Below, one piece after another: positions 56,795-64,000 of a stretch of DNA of 64,000 nt. Position 1 is the first letter of the stretch. The number at the start of each line of letters is the position of its first letter. Source of the DNA: Saccharopolyspora kobensis (GTDB lineage: Bacteria > Actinomycetota > Actinomycetes > Mycobacteriales > Pseudonocardiaceae); contig NZ_FNVB01000002.1 of NCBI RefSeq assembly GCF_900108315.1, forward strand, positions 248,001 through 312,000, read 5' to 3'. Position numbers and translations under genes: made by a program. Under the pieces are notes generated by a model. It had not been told where the DNA came from. It saw only the letters and a program-made list of their open reading frames with translations, and did no database searches.

Positions 56795-57739
56795 TCAGGC
56801 CGGGAGGACGCGGGATTCGCCGACGGCGAGGTCCCAGAGCCGGTCCGGGTCGTGGCCCGCTTCGCGCCAGGCCTTGCGGACCCGGACCAGCGGCTCCACC
56901 ACCGGTTCTCGGGTCAGCACGAAGGTGCCCCAGTGCATCGTCGCCGCGTGCGCCGCGCCCAGGTCCGCGACCGCCTGGACGGCCTCCTCCGGGTCCATGT
57001 GCACCGGCCTCATGAACCAGCGCGGGTCGTAGGCACCGATCGGCACCATCGCCACGTCGATGTCCGGGTACCGCTGCCCGATCTCGGCGAAGTGCGGGCC
57101 GTAGCCGCTGTCGCCGGCGTGGTAGACCCGGTGCCGCGGCCCGGTGATCATCCAGCTGCCCCACAGGCTCCGGCAGGTGTCGCGCGGGCCGCGGCGGCTC
57201 CAGTGCCGGGCCGGGGCGAAGTCGAAGGTCAGCCCGGCCACCTCCGCCGACTGCCACCAGTCGAGCTCGACGACCTCGGTGAAGCCGCGCCGCCGGAACC
57301 AGCGGCCCAGCCCGACGGGCACCAGCACCGGCGTCGACCGCGGCAGCCGCTGGATCGTCGGAGCGTCCAGGTGGTCGTAGTGGTTGTGGCTGATCACCAC
57401 CGCGTCGATGGGCGGCAGCTCGCTGAAGGCCACGCCCGGCGGGGTCAAGCGCCGCGGCACGCCGGGGATCCGCGAGGACCACACCGGGTCGGTGAGCACC
57501 GTGGCCCCGCCCATCCGCAGCACGTACGTGGAATGCCCGACCCAGCTCAGCGCGGTGTCCTGCGCGGCGACCGGGGCCAGCCCGCTGCGCAGCACCGGGA
57601 TCCGGTCGGCGTCCTCCACCCGCCCGCGGAACTCGCCGGTCCACATCAGCCGCATCACGTCCCGGAAGCTGGGCAGCGGAGCGTGCAGGCGATCGGCGTA
57701 GGAGGGCTGGAGACGAGGCGGCTGGTGCTGGATCGACAC
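56795..57739 (-). CDS. MBL-fold hydrolase, UlaG/NAPE-PLD-like
   Basis: A protein of about 314 residues from GTG 57739 (an ATG 14 codons upstream at 57781 is possible). The metal motif HNHYDH in VVISHNHYDHLDAPTIQRLP is canonical, preceded by GHSTYVLRMGGATVLTDPVW, typical of the UlaG/RomA/NAPE-PLD branch. Further ligands are in PARHWSRRGPRDT, YHAGDSGYG and MHWGTF. This branch includes lactonases and phosphodiesterases; the substrate is unknown. It stands alone on the minus strand. Confidence 0.85.
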   Translation of the reverse strand: MSIQHQPPRLQPSYADRLHAPLPSFRDVMRLMWTGEFRGRVEDADRIPVLRSGLAPVAAQDTALSWVGHSTYVLRMGGATVLTDPVWSSRIPGVPRRLTPPGVAFSELPPIDAVVISHNHYDHLDAPTIQRLPRSTPVLVPVGLGRWFRRRGFTEVVELDWWQSAEVAGLTFDFAPARHWSRRGPRDTCRSLWGSWMITGPRHRVYHAGDSGYGPHFAEIGQRYPDIDVAMVPIGAYDPRWFMRPVHMDPEEAVQAVADLGAAHAATMHWGTFVLTREPVVEPLVRVRKAWREAGHDPDRLWDLAVGESRVLPA

Positions 57740-57892
57740 CACCCAAGACTGCCCTGCGCGCACCGCCCACCGCACCCGCAATCCTCGAGGATCACAGTCC
57801 CGGCAGAACCTCGCCCGGTCACCGCGTTCGTCGGCGGCTGGTGAGGCGTCGCAGGCCGCACCTCCGCGCGGAACGAGCCTGGAACGGCTCAG

Positions 57893-58687
57893 TCAGAACG
57901 CGGGCCAGGGGATCGCCGGCCAGTCCCCGGAGGGCGCCGGGAAGACGCCGGTGCCCAGGAGGCGGTCGATGCGGTTGCTGATCGCCTGGACCTCCTTCGG
58001 CGTGATGTGCTCGGCCAGCCGGGCCGCCAGCTCGCCCTCCATCAGGGCCCGCAGCTCGCCCAGCTTGTCGACGGCGTCGGCCGGCAGCGGCTCGCCGATC
58101 CAGCCCCACAGCACGGTGCGCAGCTTGTCGTCGGTGTTCAGGCTGACTCCGTGGTCCACGCCCAGCACGCGGCCGTCCGGGGCGTGCAGGATGTGGCCGC
58201 CCTTGCGGTCGGCGTTGTTGATCACGATGTCCAGCACCGCCAGCCGGCGCAGCTGCTCGTGGTCGGCGTGCGCCAGCACGACCGGATCACCGTGGTGGTC
58301 CTGGGCGCGCAGCACCGGCAGCCAGCCGTCCGGCACCTCGTCCGGGGCGACGATGCCGACCAGCCCGGAGTCCTCCTCGACATCCACCCACAGCTGCACC
58401 ATGCCCGGCCCGAACGGCCCGTCGCGCAAGACCGTCGGCGGGATCAGTTCCCAGCCGGTCGCTTCGGCGATGAGGGCGGAGCCGACCTCGCGGCCGGCCA
58501 GCGTGCCGTCGGGGAAGTCCCACAGCGGGCGTTCCCCGCGCACCGGCTTGTAAACGCACTCAGCGGACAGGCCGTCGATCTCGATCCCGCAGAACAGCGT
58601 GGCGTTCGACGCCTCCACCAACCGCCCCTGGACGTCCAAGCGTCCGTTCAGGAGCAGCTCGTGCACCGCGGGATCGCCCGCGCGCAC
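57893..58687 (-). CDS. SCO1664 family protein (PI3/4-kinase-like fold)
   Basis: A 264-residue conserved actinobacterial protein (counterpart of M. tuberculosis Rv2133c). Kinase-fold features are visible: ECVYKPVRGERPLWDFPDG (Lys), VLDIVINNADRKGGHIL (the D-x-x-x-x-N-type catalytic loop) and GVDHGVSLN (metal-binding Asp). Whether it transfers phosphate is unknown. GTG at 58687 lies 5 bp after the DUF3090 stop, with GAGG upstream. The pairing with DUF3090 is conserved across actinobacteria, so they probably work together. Confidence 0.88.
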   Translation of the reverse strand: MRAGDPAVHELLLNGRLDVQGRLVEASNATLFCGIEIDGLSAECVYKPVRGERPLWDFPDGTLAGREVGSALIAEATGWELIPPTVLRDGPFGPGMVQLWVDVEEDSGLVGIVAPDEVPDGWLPVLRAQDHHGDPVVLAHADHEQLRRLAVLDIVINNADRKGGHILHAPDGRVLGVDHGVSLNTDDKLRTVLWGWIGEPLPADAVDKLGELRALMEGELAARLAEHITPKEVQAISNRIDRLLGTGVFPAPSGDWPAIPWPAF

Positions 58688-58692
58688 GTGCC

Positions 58693-59259
58693 TCAGACCT
58701 CTTCCGAACGGCGGTAGCCGTTCTGGCGCGGGCAGATGTGGCCGTTGGGGTCGAGCGGTTCGGCGCACAGCGGGCAGGGCTTGCGGCCGGCGTTGATGAC
58801 GCGTTCGGCGCGCTCGGCGAACGCCCGCGCGTGCGCGGGGCTGAGGAACACCCGGAGTGCGTCCGGTCCCTCCTCGGTGTCGTCGAGCACCACCGATTCG
58901 TCGAGTTCCTCGTCGGTGACGGCCAGCAGTTCGACCACCACCGCCTCGGTCTCGGCGTCCCAGCCCAGCCCCATGGTCCCGACCCGGAACTCCTCGTCGA
59001 CCGGGACCTGCAGCGGTTCGGTGTCGACGAGCGCCTCGGGCGTCTGGTTGGGCAGGTCGGCGTGGAAGCGCCGCTGCACTTCCTCCAGCAGCGCGCCGAT
59101 GCGTTCGGCCAGCACCGACACCTGCTGCTTCTCGAGCTGCACGCTCACCGTGCGGACGTCCTCGGACGCCTGCAGGTAGAAAGTGCGCTCACCGGGTTCC
59201 CCGACCGTTCCGGCGACGAATCGGTCAGGTTGACGGAAGACGTGGATGACACGAGCCAT
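58693..59259 (-). CDS. DUF3090 family protein with C-terminal zinc-ribbon-like end
   Basis: A 188-residue conserved actinobacterial protein (counterpart of Rv2134c). It starts MARVIHVFRQPDRFVAGTVG, and the C-terminal CPLCAEPLDPNGHICPR supplies three Cys and a His that could bind zinc. The middle carries VLAERIGALLEEVQRRF. No enzyme activity is known. It is first of the DUF3090-SCO1664 operon; in M. tuberculosis a phosphatase gene precedes the pair, but here the S66 peptidase gene lies divergently upstream. Confidence 0.9.
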   Translation of the reverse strand: MARVIHVFRQPDRFVAGTVGEPGERTFYLQASEDVRTVSVQLEKQQVSVLAERIGALLEEVQRRFHADLPNQTPEALVDTEPLQVPVDEEFRVGTMGLGWDAETEAVVVELLAVTDEELDESVVLDDTEEGPDALRVFLSPAHARAFAERAERVINAGRKPCPLCAEPLDPNGHICPRQNGYRRSEEV

Positions 59260-59470
59260 GACCCCTCCGACACTAGGCCACCGAGCGCCCCGGGTGCGCG
59301 GCTGGCCCCCGTTTTGTTGGTCACCGCCGCACCAGGTGCCGGTCTACCCGCAGATCCCGCCCGCCCACCACCGGTTTCGCCGATGTTCGCCAATGGCGAA
59401 CTGGAGCGCGCCGGGGGCCGGGCCGATACGCTCACCGGCGGTGGTCAAGATCGCGGGATGGAGCACGCCG

Positions 59471-60403
59471 ATGAGCATGCGCGAACTACGTCGTCCGCCG
59501 AGGTTGCGCAGCGGTGACACGGTGGCGGTGGTGGCCCCGGCCGGGCCGGTGCCGGAGGAGCTGCTCGACGCCGGGCTCGCCCACCTGCGCGCCTGGGGCC
59601 TGCAGGTGCGCGTCGGCAAGCACGTCCGCGACCGCCATCCGGGACTGGGCTACCTGGCGGGCACCGACGCCGACCGGGCCGCCGACCTGCAGGAGGCCTG
59701 GTGCGATCCGGATGTGGCCGCGGTGCTCTGCGCGCGCGGCGGCTACGGCAGCATGCGGGTCCTGGACCACCTCGACTGGGCGGAGATGGCCGCGGCGGAC
59801 CCGAAGGTGTTCACCGGCTCGAGCGACATCACCGCCCTGCACGACGCCGTCGCCACGCAGCTCGGCCTCGTCACGGTGTTCGGCCCGATGGTCGCCACGA
59901 AAGCGTTCGCGGAGGACGCCGCCGCGCGGGAGCACTTGCGCCGCACCCTCTTCCAGCCCGAGTCGGTCACCATCCTGACCCGCTCCACCGCGGACGCCCT
60001 GGTGCGCGGGCGCGCCCGAGGCACCACCTACGGCGGCAACCTCAGCATCGTCGCGGCGTCGCTCGGCGCCCCCGACGCACCGACGCCGCCGGAGCGCGGC
60101 ATCGCGCTGCTGGAGGACATCACCGAATCCCCCTACCAGCTGGACCGGTTCCTCACCCAGCTGCTGCGCGCGGGCTGGTTCGACCGCGCCGCGGGCATCG
60201 CGCTCGGTTCGTGGACCGAGTGCGGGCCGCTGGAGGAGGTCCGCGCGGTGATGTCGGACCGGCTGGGCGGCTTGGGCGTGCCGATCCTGTGGGAACTCGG
60301 CTTCGGCCACTGCGCCGCGCAGCGCACCGTCCCGCTCGGTGTCGCCGCCGAACTCGACACCGACGCCCAACGGCTGTCGATCCTGAAACCCGCTCTGCTC
60401 TGA
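59471..60403 (+). CDS. S66 family LD-carboxypeptidase
   Basis: A 310-residue serine peptidase of family S66 (LdcA-like), which removes terminal D-Ala from tetrapeptides in peptidoglycan recycling or acts on microcin-like peptides. The N-terminus has RSGDTVAVVAPAGPVPEE; the nucleophile Ser is in LCARGGYGSMRVLDHL context (GGYGS), and catalytic Glu/His regions are ALLEDITESPYQLDRFL and GFGHC. ATG at 59471 is chosen because GGAG sits 7 nt upstream; a GTG at 59441 with a -10-like TACGCT 8 nt before it is a leaderless alternative. Confidence 0.85.
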   Translation: MSMRELRRPPRLRSGDTVAVVAPAGPVPEELLDAGLAHLRAWGLQVRVGKHVRDRHPGLGYLAGTDADRAADLQEAWCDPDVAAVLCARGGYGSMRVLDHLDWAEMAAADPKVFTGSSDITALHDAVATQLGLVTVFGPMVATKAFAEDAAAREHLRRTLFQPESVTILTRSTADALVRGRARGTTYGGNLSIVAASLGAPDAPTPPERGIALLEDITESPYQLDRFLTQLLRAGWFDRAAGIALGSWTECGPLEEVRAVMSDRLGGLGVPILWELGFGHCAAQRTVPLGVAAELDTDAQRLSILKPALL

Positions 60404-60416
60404 ACGGAGCCACCAC

Positions 60417-60558
60417 GCGATTTCAATGGAAATCAGGTGTCCGACTTCAATGGAAGTCGACGCCCTCCTCGGCGTGTCGGGATCCCGACTCGCCGACCGC
60501 GTGTCGGGATTGACGCGATTTCAATGGAAATCGGACGTCTGATTTCCATTGAAATCGC
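60417..60558. repeat. Composite family B element (B-C-B) after the S66 peptidase gene
   Basis: AT-rich module 60417-60459, whose second half reads GACTTCAATGGAAGTC, a paired T-to-C and A-to-G change that keeps the small hairpin; GC-rich palindrome 60470-60495 (CGGCGTGTCGGG / CCCGACTCGCCG); and a perfect AT-rich palindrome 60515-60558 with 18-bp arms GCGATTTCAATGGAAATC. It begins 14 bp after the peptidase stop and ends 45 bp from the converging CGNR stop. Confidence 0.9.
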
Positions 60559-60602
60559 ACTCGCCCGAGCGCGCCGGCGCGCAGTCCGGCCGAGGATCGG
60601 GA

Positions 60603-61172
60603 TCAGGAACCGCCTTTGCGGCGGGCGTAGTGCTGGCGGGCTTTGGCCCTGTTGCCGCATCTGGCCATCGAGCACCACTGCCGGTTACGGGCCGGTGAGG
60701 TGTCCAGGAAGCGGAGTCCGCAGCGGTGGAAGGCGCAGACCGCCACTCGCGGGAACGGGTCGGCGGCCAGCAGTTCGATCGCATCGACGGCGACTTCCGC
60801 CAGAGCCGCCCGAACCGGGTCCTGCGGCTCCGGGCGGAACGCCTCGACGACTCCGCCCGCACCGAGGCGCAGCTGCACCGCGGCACGGTTCTCGCCGCGT
60901 GCCGCCGCGTTGACCAGCTCCACATCGGATTCCGCGATCGCCGAACCCCGCGCACGGGCGTCCACAGCCCGGTCGATCGCTTCGCGGAGTTCTCGCGCGT
61001 CCGCCACGTGCGCTTCCGACGGCGAGCTCTCCGACCGCAGCCCCACCTCGCGGAGCCACTCGGCCAGCGCGTCCGGCGTCACCAGCAGCTCCCGGCCGCC
61101 GCGGTAGCGGTCGCGCAGCGTGTTGACCAGGTCGAGGCAGAGCCGGCCGCCGTCGTGGACCCAGTCGCCCAT
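60603..61172 (-). CDS. CGNR zinc-finger/ABATE-domain transcriptional regulator
   Basis: A 189-residue regulator. The N-terminal ABATE (stress-response) domain begins GGRLCLDLVNTLRDRYRG. The C-terminal CGNR zinc finger reads CSMARCGNRAKARQHYARRK, with the first Cys pair in CAFHRCGLRF. The family binds DNA and senses small ligands. It is divergent from the haloacetate-dehalogenase-like hydrolase, and a TCTAAC-N11-GTTAGA repeat lies between them, so it probably represses that gene. ATG at 61172 has GGGGGAGGG upstream. Confidence 0.88.
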   Translation of the reverse strand: MGDWVHDGGRLCLDLVNTLRDRYRGGRELLVTPDALAEWLREVGLRSESSPSEAHVADARELREAIDRAVDARARGSAIAESDVELVNAAARGENRAAVQLRLGAGGVVEAFRPEPQDPVRAALAEVAVDAIELLAADPFPRVAVCAFHRCGLRFLDTSPARNRQWCSMARCGNRAKARQHYARRKGGS

Positions 61173-61210
61173 CCTTGCCCTCCCCCTGCCGTCGATCTAC
61201 CATCCTAATC

Positions 61211-61233
61211 TCTAACCCCCTTAGACAGTTAGA
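61211..61233. promoter_or_regulatory. Probable CGNR operator between divergent genes
   Basis: Inverted repeat TCTAAC-N11-GTTAGA in the 75-bp divergent promoter region, extended by CTAATC just upstream. It is AT-rich and centred between the two starts, as expected for a regulator controlling both. Confidence 0.5.
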
Positions 61234-61247
61234 AACGGAGTCGATCG

Positions 61248-62105
61248 ATGCCGTCCGACGAAGTCGCCCTGGTCAACGGCCTGCGCGTGCACTACACGAC
61301 AGCGGGCAGCGGACCCGGGCTGGTCCTGCTGCACGGCTGGCCGCAGACCAGCCACTGCTGGCGCAAGCTGATCCCGGAGCTGGCCCGCACGCACACGGTG
61401 ATCGCGCCGGACCTGCGCGGCTACGGCCGCACCGACAAGCCACGCGACGGCTACGACAAGCGCACGATGGCCACCGACATGGCCGAGCTGGTGGCGTCGC
61501 TGGGCTTCGACTCGGTCAGCGTGGTCGGCCACGACCGCGGCGCGCGGGTGGCGCACCGCTGGGGCCTGGACCGCCCGGACCAGGTCGACCGGCTGGCGCT
61601 GCTGGACATCGTGCCGACCCGCGAGATGTGGCGGCTGATGAACACCGAGGCGGGCACCGCCTACTGGCACTGGTTCTTCCACCTGCAGCCGGACCTGCCG
61701 GAACGCCTGGTGGGCAACGACGTCGCGGGCTACCTCGGGTACTTCTTCGAGCGCTGGACGGTGAACCGGCACGGCCTGGAGACCTCGGCGATCGAGGAGT
61801 ACGTGCGCGCGTTCTCCGCGCCGGGAGCGCTGCGCGCCGGTTTCGACGACTACCGCGCGTCGTTCCCGCTCGACAGCGAGCACGACGACGCCGACGCCGA
61901 CGCCGGCCGCAAGCTGACCATGCCGGTGCTGGCGCTGTGGGGATCGGCGGGCCTGCCCGCGAAGCTGCCGATGCGCGAGATCTGGCGCGACTACGCGGAG
62001 AACCCGACCTGCGCCGAGATCGCCGACTGCGGGCACTTCCTGGCCGAGGAGCGCCCCGAGCAGGTGCTGGCGCAGCTGCGGGAATTCCTGGCGCCCGGGA
62101 GGTAG
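61248..62105 (+). CDS. Alpha/beta hydrolase with fluoroacetate-dehalogenase active site
   Basis: A 285-residue hydrolase. HGWPQTSHCW gives the oxyanion-hole HGxP. The nucleophile is Asp96 in VVGHDRGARVAHR, with Arg97 and Arg100 matching the carboxylate-binding arginines of fluoroacetate dehalogenase (Asp110, Arg111, Arg114 in RPA1163). Asp120, His141-Trp142 (halide site, YWHWFF), Tyr202 and His263 match Asp134, His155-Trp156, Tyr219 and His280 in near-identical spacing. It should cleave 2-haloacids or epoxides through an Asp ester. ATG at 61248 has GGAG 7 nt upstream. Probably controlled by the divergent CGNR regulator. Confidence 0.85.
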   Translation: MPSDEVALVNGLRVHYTTAGSGPGLVLLHGWPQTSHCWRKLIPELARTHTVIAPDLRGYGRTDKPRDGYDKRTMATDMAELVASLGFDSVSVVGHDRGARVAHRWGLDRPDQVDRLALLDIVPTREMWRLMNTEAGTAYWHWFFHLQPDLPERLVGNDVAGYLGYFFERWTVNRHGLETSAIEEYVRAFSAPGALRAGFDDYRASFPLDSEHDDADADAGRKLTMPVLALWGSAGLPAKLPMREIWRDYAENPTCAEIADCGHFLAEERPEQVLAQLREFLAPGR

Positions 62106-62138
62106 TTCATAACCTCGTCAGCGAGCGAGAGGTGCCCC

Positions 62139-62768
62139 ATGCGAGTCCGACCCGTCACGCCCGAACTGCTGGCGGCGGAGCTGGTCGACCGCATCGAAGC
62201 ACTGCCCCGCCGCTGGGCGCGGATCGCGGTGGACGGCGCCCCGGCCGCCGACACCGGCGACTTCGCCGACTCCCTGGTGGAACCGCTGCGCACCCGCGGC
62301 CGCGAGGTGATCCGCATCCGCATGGCCGACTACCTGCGCCCGGCGTCCCTGCGCCTGGAACACGGCCACCACGACCCGGATTCGTACTACGCGAACTGGT
62401 TCGACCTGCGCGGCCTGACCCGCGAGGTGCTGGACCCGCTGTCCGACAGCGGGAGCGGCCGGGTCCTGCCCGCGCTCTGGGACGCCGCGGCGGACCGCTC
62501 GCCCCGCCTGCCCCGCGTCCAGCTCCCGGACCGGGCGGTGGCCGTGGTGGACGGACCGCTCCTGCTCGGCGCGGGCCTGCCGTTCGACTTCACCGTCCAC
62601 CTCTGGCTCCCCGAAGCGGCCCTGAACCGCCGAACCCCCGCCGAGGACAGCTGGACCCTCCCGGCCTTCCACCGCTACGCCGAAGAGGTCTCCCCGCACC
62701 ACCTGGCGGACTGCGTCGTCCGAGTCGACCGCCCGGGCCGTCCCGCGGTGGTGGACAGCCTGGAATGA
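62139..62768 (+). CDS. Uridine-kinase-like protein with a broken P-loop
   Basis: A 209-residue protein aligned with actinobacterial uridine-kinase-like proteins. The N-terminal strand-loop IAVDGAPAADTGDFADSL corresponds to their IAVDGADAAGKSTLADAL-type Walker A, but the Lys and Ser/Thr are missing. Downstream landmarks remain: VIRIRMADYLRP, HDPDSYYANWFDLRGL (the DSYYxxxFD segment), and VVDGPLLL. Without the P-loop Lys, normal kinase activity is doubtful. ATG at 62139 has GAGAGG 8 nt upstream. It follows the hydrolase by 33 bp and is probably co-transcribed. Confidence 0.75.
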   Translation: MRVRPVTPELLAAELVDRIEALPRRWARIAVDGAPAADTGDFADSLVEPLRTRGREVIRIRMADYLRPASLRLEHGHHDPDSYYANWFDLRGLTREVLDPLSDSGSGRVLPALWDAAADRSPRLPRVQLPDRAVAVVDGPLLLGAGLPFDFTVHLWLPEAALNRRTPAEDSWTLPAFHRYAEEVSPHHLADCVVRVDRPGRPAVVDSLE

Positions 62769-62778
62769 GCAGCCGCGT

Positions 62779-62861
62779 GTTCCGTCCCTGGTCAAGACAC
62801 GTGAGCGGTTCGGGGTGCTATAGCACCCCAATGCACTCACGGCCTCTGACCAGCGGAAACC
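62779..62861. repeat. Long inverted repeat, family A copy 3
   Basis: Core CGTGAGCGGTTCGGGGTGCT / AGCACCCCAATGCACTCACGG with a TATA centre; outer flanks GTTCCG..CCTGGTCA (left) and TGACCAGCGGAAACC (right) extend the palindrome to about 83 bp. It fills the gap between converging stops at 62768 and 62878. Confidence 0.8.
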
Positions 62862-62877
62862 TTGCCTCTCGCCGGTC

Positions 62878-64000
62878 CTACGCCACGCGGCGTTCGACGG
62901 TGGGGACTGCGGCCAGGAGTGTCTTGGTGTAGTCGTGCTGGGGGTCCAGGAGGACCTGCTCCACCGGGCCGACCTCCACCAGCTCGCCCCGGTACATCAC
63001 CGCCACGCGGTCCGCGATGTTCCACGCCAGGCCCAGGTCGTGGGTGATCACCAGCGTCGACAGGTCGCGCTCCACGCGCAGGCGCAGCAGCAGCGACAGG
63101 ATCTCGCCGCGCACGGTCGCGTCCAGCGACGCCACCGGCTCGTCGGCGACCAGCACCTTCGGCTCCAGCACCAGCGCGCCCGCGATCACCACGCGCTGCC
63201 GCTGTCCGCCCGAGAGCTCCTGCGGCAGGCGGCCGAAGAACTTCTCCGCGGGCCGCAGCTCCGCCGCTTCCAGCGCCGCGGTCACCCGGCCGCGCTCGTC
63301 GTCGGTGATGCCGTGGATCCGCAGTCCCTCCGCCACCGCCTCGTACACCGTGTGCCGCGGGTTGAGCGCTCCCGTCGGGTCCTGCAGCACCAGCTGCACC
63401 TGCCTGCGGTAGTCGCGCAGGCCCGCAGTGCCGGTCGGCAGCGGCACCCCGTCGTAGCGGACCGCTCCCCTGGTCGGTTTCTGCAGGCCCAGCAGGGTTC
63501 GCGCGAGCGTCGTCTTGCCCGATCCGGACTGCCCGACCAGGGCGACGATCTCCTTCTCCTCCACCGCCAGGTCGACTCCGCGCACCGCGTGCACGACCTG
63601 CCCGGAGCGGCCGGTGAAGTCGACGGCGACGTCCTCGGCGGCCAGCAGCGCGGCGCCCCGGGACGCGCTCTCGGTGAGCCGGAACTGCGGATCGCCCACC
63701 GTGGGGAACGCGTCGGCCAGCGCCTTGCTGTGCTCGTGCTGCGGCCGGGTCATCACCTGCTGGGCCGGACCGTGCTCCACCACTCGTCCCTGGTACATCA
63801 CCGCCAGCTGCGCGCAGCTGGCCGAGAGCACGGACAGGTCGTGGCTGATCATCACCAGCGCGATGCCGCGCTCGGCCACCAGCCGGCGCATCAGCTCCAG
63901 GATCTGTGCCTGCACCACGACGTCCAGCGCCGTGGTGGGTTCGTCGGCGATCACCAGCCGCGGCTCGCACGCCAGCGCCATCGCGATCATGACGCGCTGC
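62878..64000 (-). CDS. Fused two-NBD dipeptide/oligopeptide ABC transporter ATPase (partial)
   Basis: Minus-strand gene whose 5' end lies beyond the window; about 373 C-terminal residues are visible. The first ATPase domain is present from its Walker B (RLVIADEPTTALD) and His switch (ISHDLSVLS). The second is complete: Walker A GQSGSGKTTLARTLLGL, signature LSGGQRQRVVIA, Walker B VLVADEPVASLD and ITHDLGLAWN. The C-terminal sequence DPQHDYTKTLLAAVPTVERR is typical of DppF/OppF. Two domains in one chain correspond to DppD-DppF fused. Permease genes are expected upstream. Confidence 0.92.
   Translation of the reverse strand, partial: QRVMIAMALACEPRLVIADEPTTALDVVVQAQILELMRRLVAERGIALVMISHDLSVLSASCAQLAVMYQGRVVEHGPAQQVMTRPQHEHSKALADAFPTVGDPQFRLTESASRGAALLAAEDVAVDFTGRSGQVVHAVRGVDLAVEEKEIVALVGQSGSGKTTLARTLLGLQKPTRGAVRYDGVPLPTGTAGLRDYRRQVQLVLQDPTGALNPRHTVYEAVAEGLRIHGITDDERGRVTAALEAAELRPAEKFFGRLPQELSGGQRQRVVIAGALVLEPKVLVADEPVASLDATVRGEILSLLLRLRVERDLSTLVITHDLGLAWNIADRVAVMYRGELVEVGPVEQVLLDPQHDYTKTLLAAVPTVERRVA

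Noticed and set aside
33834-60558. CRISPR-like appearance of repeated ATTTCAATGGAAAT units
   Set aside because: Copies are dispersed over 27 kb, vary in orientation, have no regular spacers, and no cas gene is present (the RecB-family nuclease is a stand-alone repair type).

Overview
The window is high-GC actinobacterial chromosome. It carries a complete Pup-proteasome system, a Tat translocase, mycothiol synthesis (MshC) and the PafBC regulators. Gene order follows the Mycobacterium tuberculosis stretch helY-tatC-tatA-pafC-pafB-pafA / prcA-prcB-pup-dop / arc(mpa) / trmI / recB-like / hisG-hisE / PAC2 / mshC / SCO1664-DUF3090. Inserted genes, many GTG starts and protein style suggest Pseudonocardiales (a Saccharopolyspora-like organism), but the genus cannot be fixed from this window.

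Layout. 1-3.6 kb: end of an unknown gene, a TetR-metallohydrolase operon, an Eis-type acetyltransferase and a DUF4333 protein. 3.9-11.3 kb (minus): helY, a lipid kinase, tatC, tatA, a 66-aa membrane protein, pafC, pafB. 11.5-21.4 kb: an SDR, then pafA, prcA, prcB, pup, dop and arc (all minus), with a NUDIX and an aldo/keto reductase gene between dop and arc. 21.9-33.8 kb: trmI, a site-2-protease-like peptidase, a RecB-family nuclease, a VOC protein, hisG/hisE, a homoserine-dehydrogenase-like gene coupled to a HAD phosphatase, a large pseudokinase/flippase-like membrane protein and a PAC2 protein. 34-38.4 kb: a secreted GH18 chitinase with DasR-like operators, a secreted C69-family peptidase homologue and a StyA-like flavoprotein. 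38.5-43 kb: mshC and a glycine-betaine type ABC transporter. 43-50 kb: four tandem imine-reductase-like genes divergent from a 1087-aa AfsR-like regulator. 50-64 kb: a VanZ-RDD membrane protein, a MoxR/VWA pair, a beta-lactamase-family hydrolase, a UlaG-like metallohydrolase, SCO1664/DUF3090, an S66 peptidase, a CGNR regulator divergent from a haloacetate-dehalogenase-like hydrolase, a P-loop-less uridine-kinase homologue, and the end of a fused peptide-ABC ATPase.

How the genes work together. PafA attaches Pup to target lysines. Dop deamidates the C-terminal Gln of Pup and also removes Pup. Arc unfolds pupylated proteins into the PrcAB 20S core. PafB and PafC form a DNA-damage activator, and the RecB-family nuclease here has a promoter resembling its target motif. 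MshC makes the last-but-one intermediate of mycothiol.

Most distinctive non-coding content: two families of palindromic repeats, both at gene 3' ends. One is a modular AT-rich element (ATTTCAATGGAAAT hairpins flanking a GC-rich hairpin), with a compensatory base change in one copy. The other is a long nested inverted repeat around CCGTGAG...CTCACGG. A consistent class of apparently leaderless promoters (-10 box 6-8 nt before the start codon) precedes about ten genes. No tRNA, rRNA, CRISPR array, transposase or prophage was seen.
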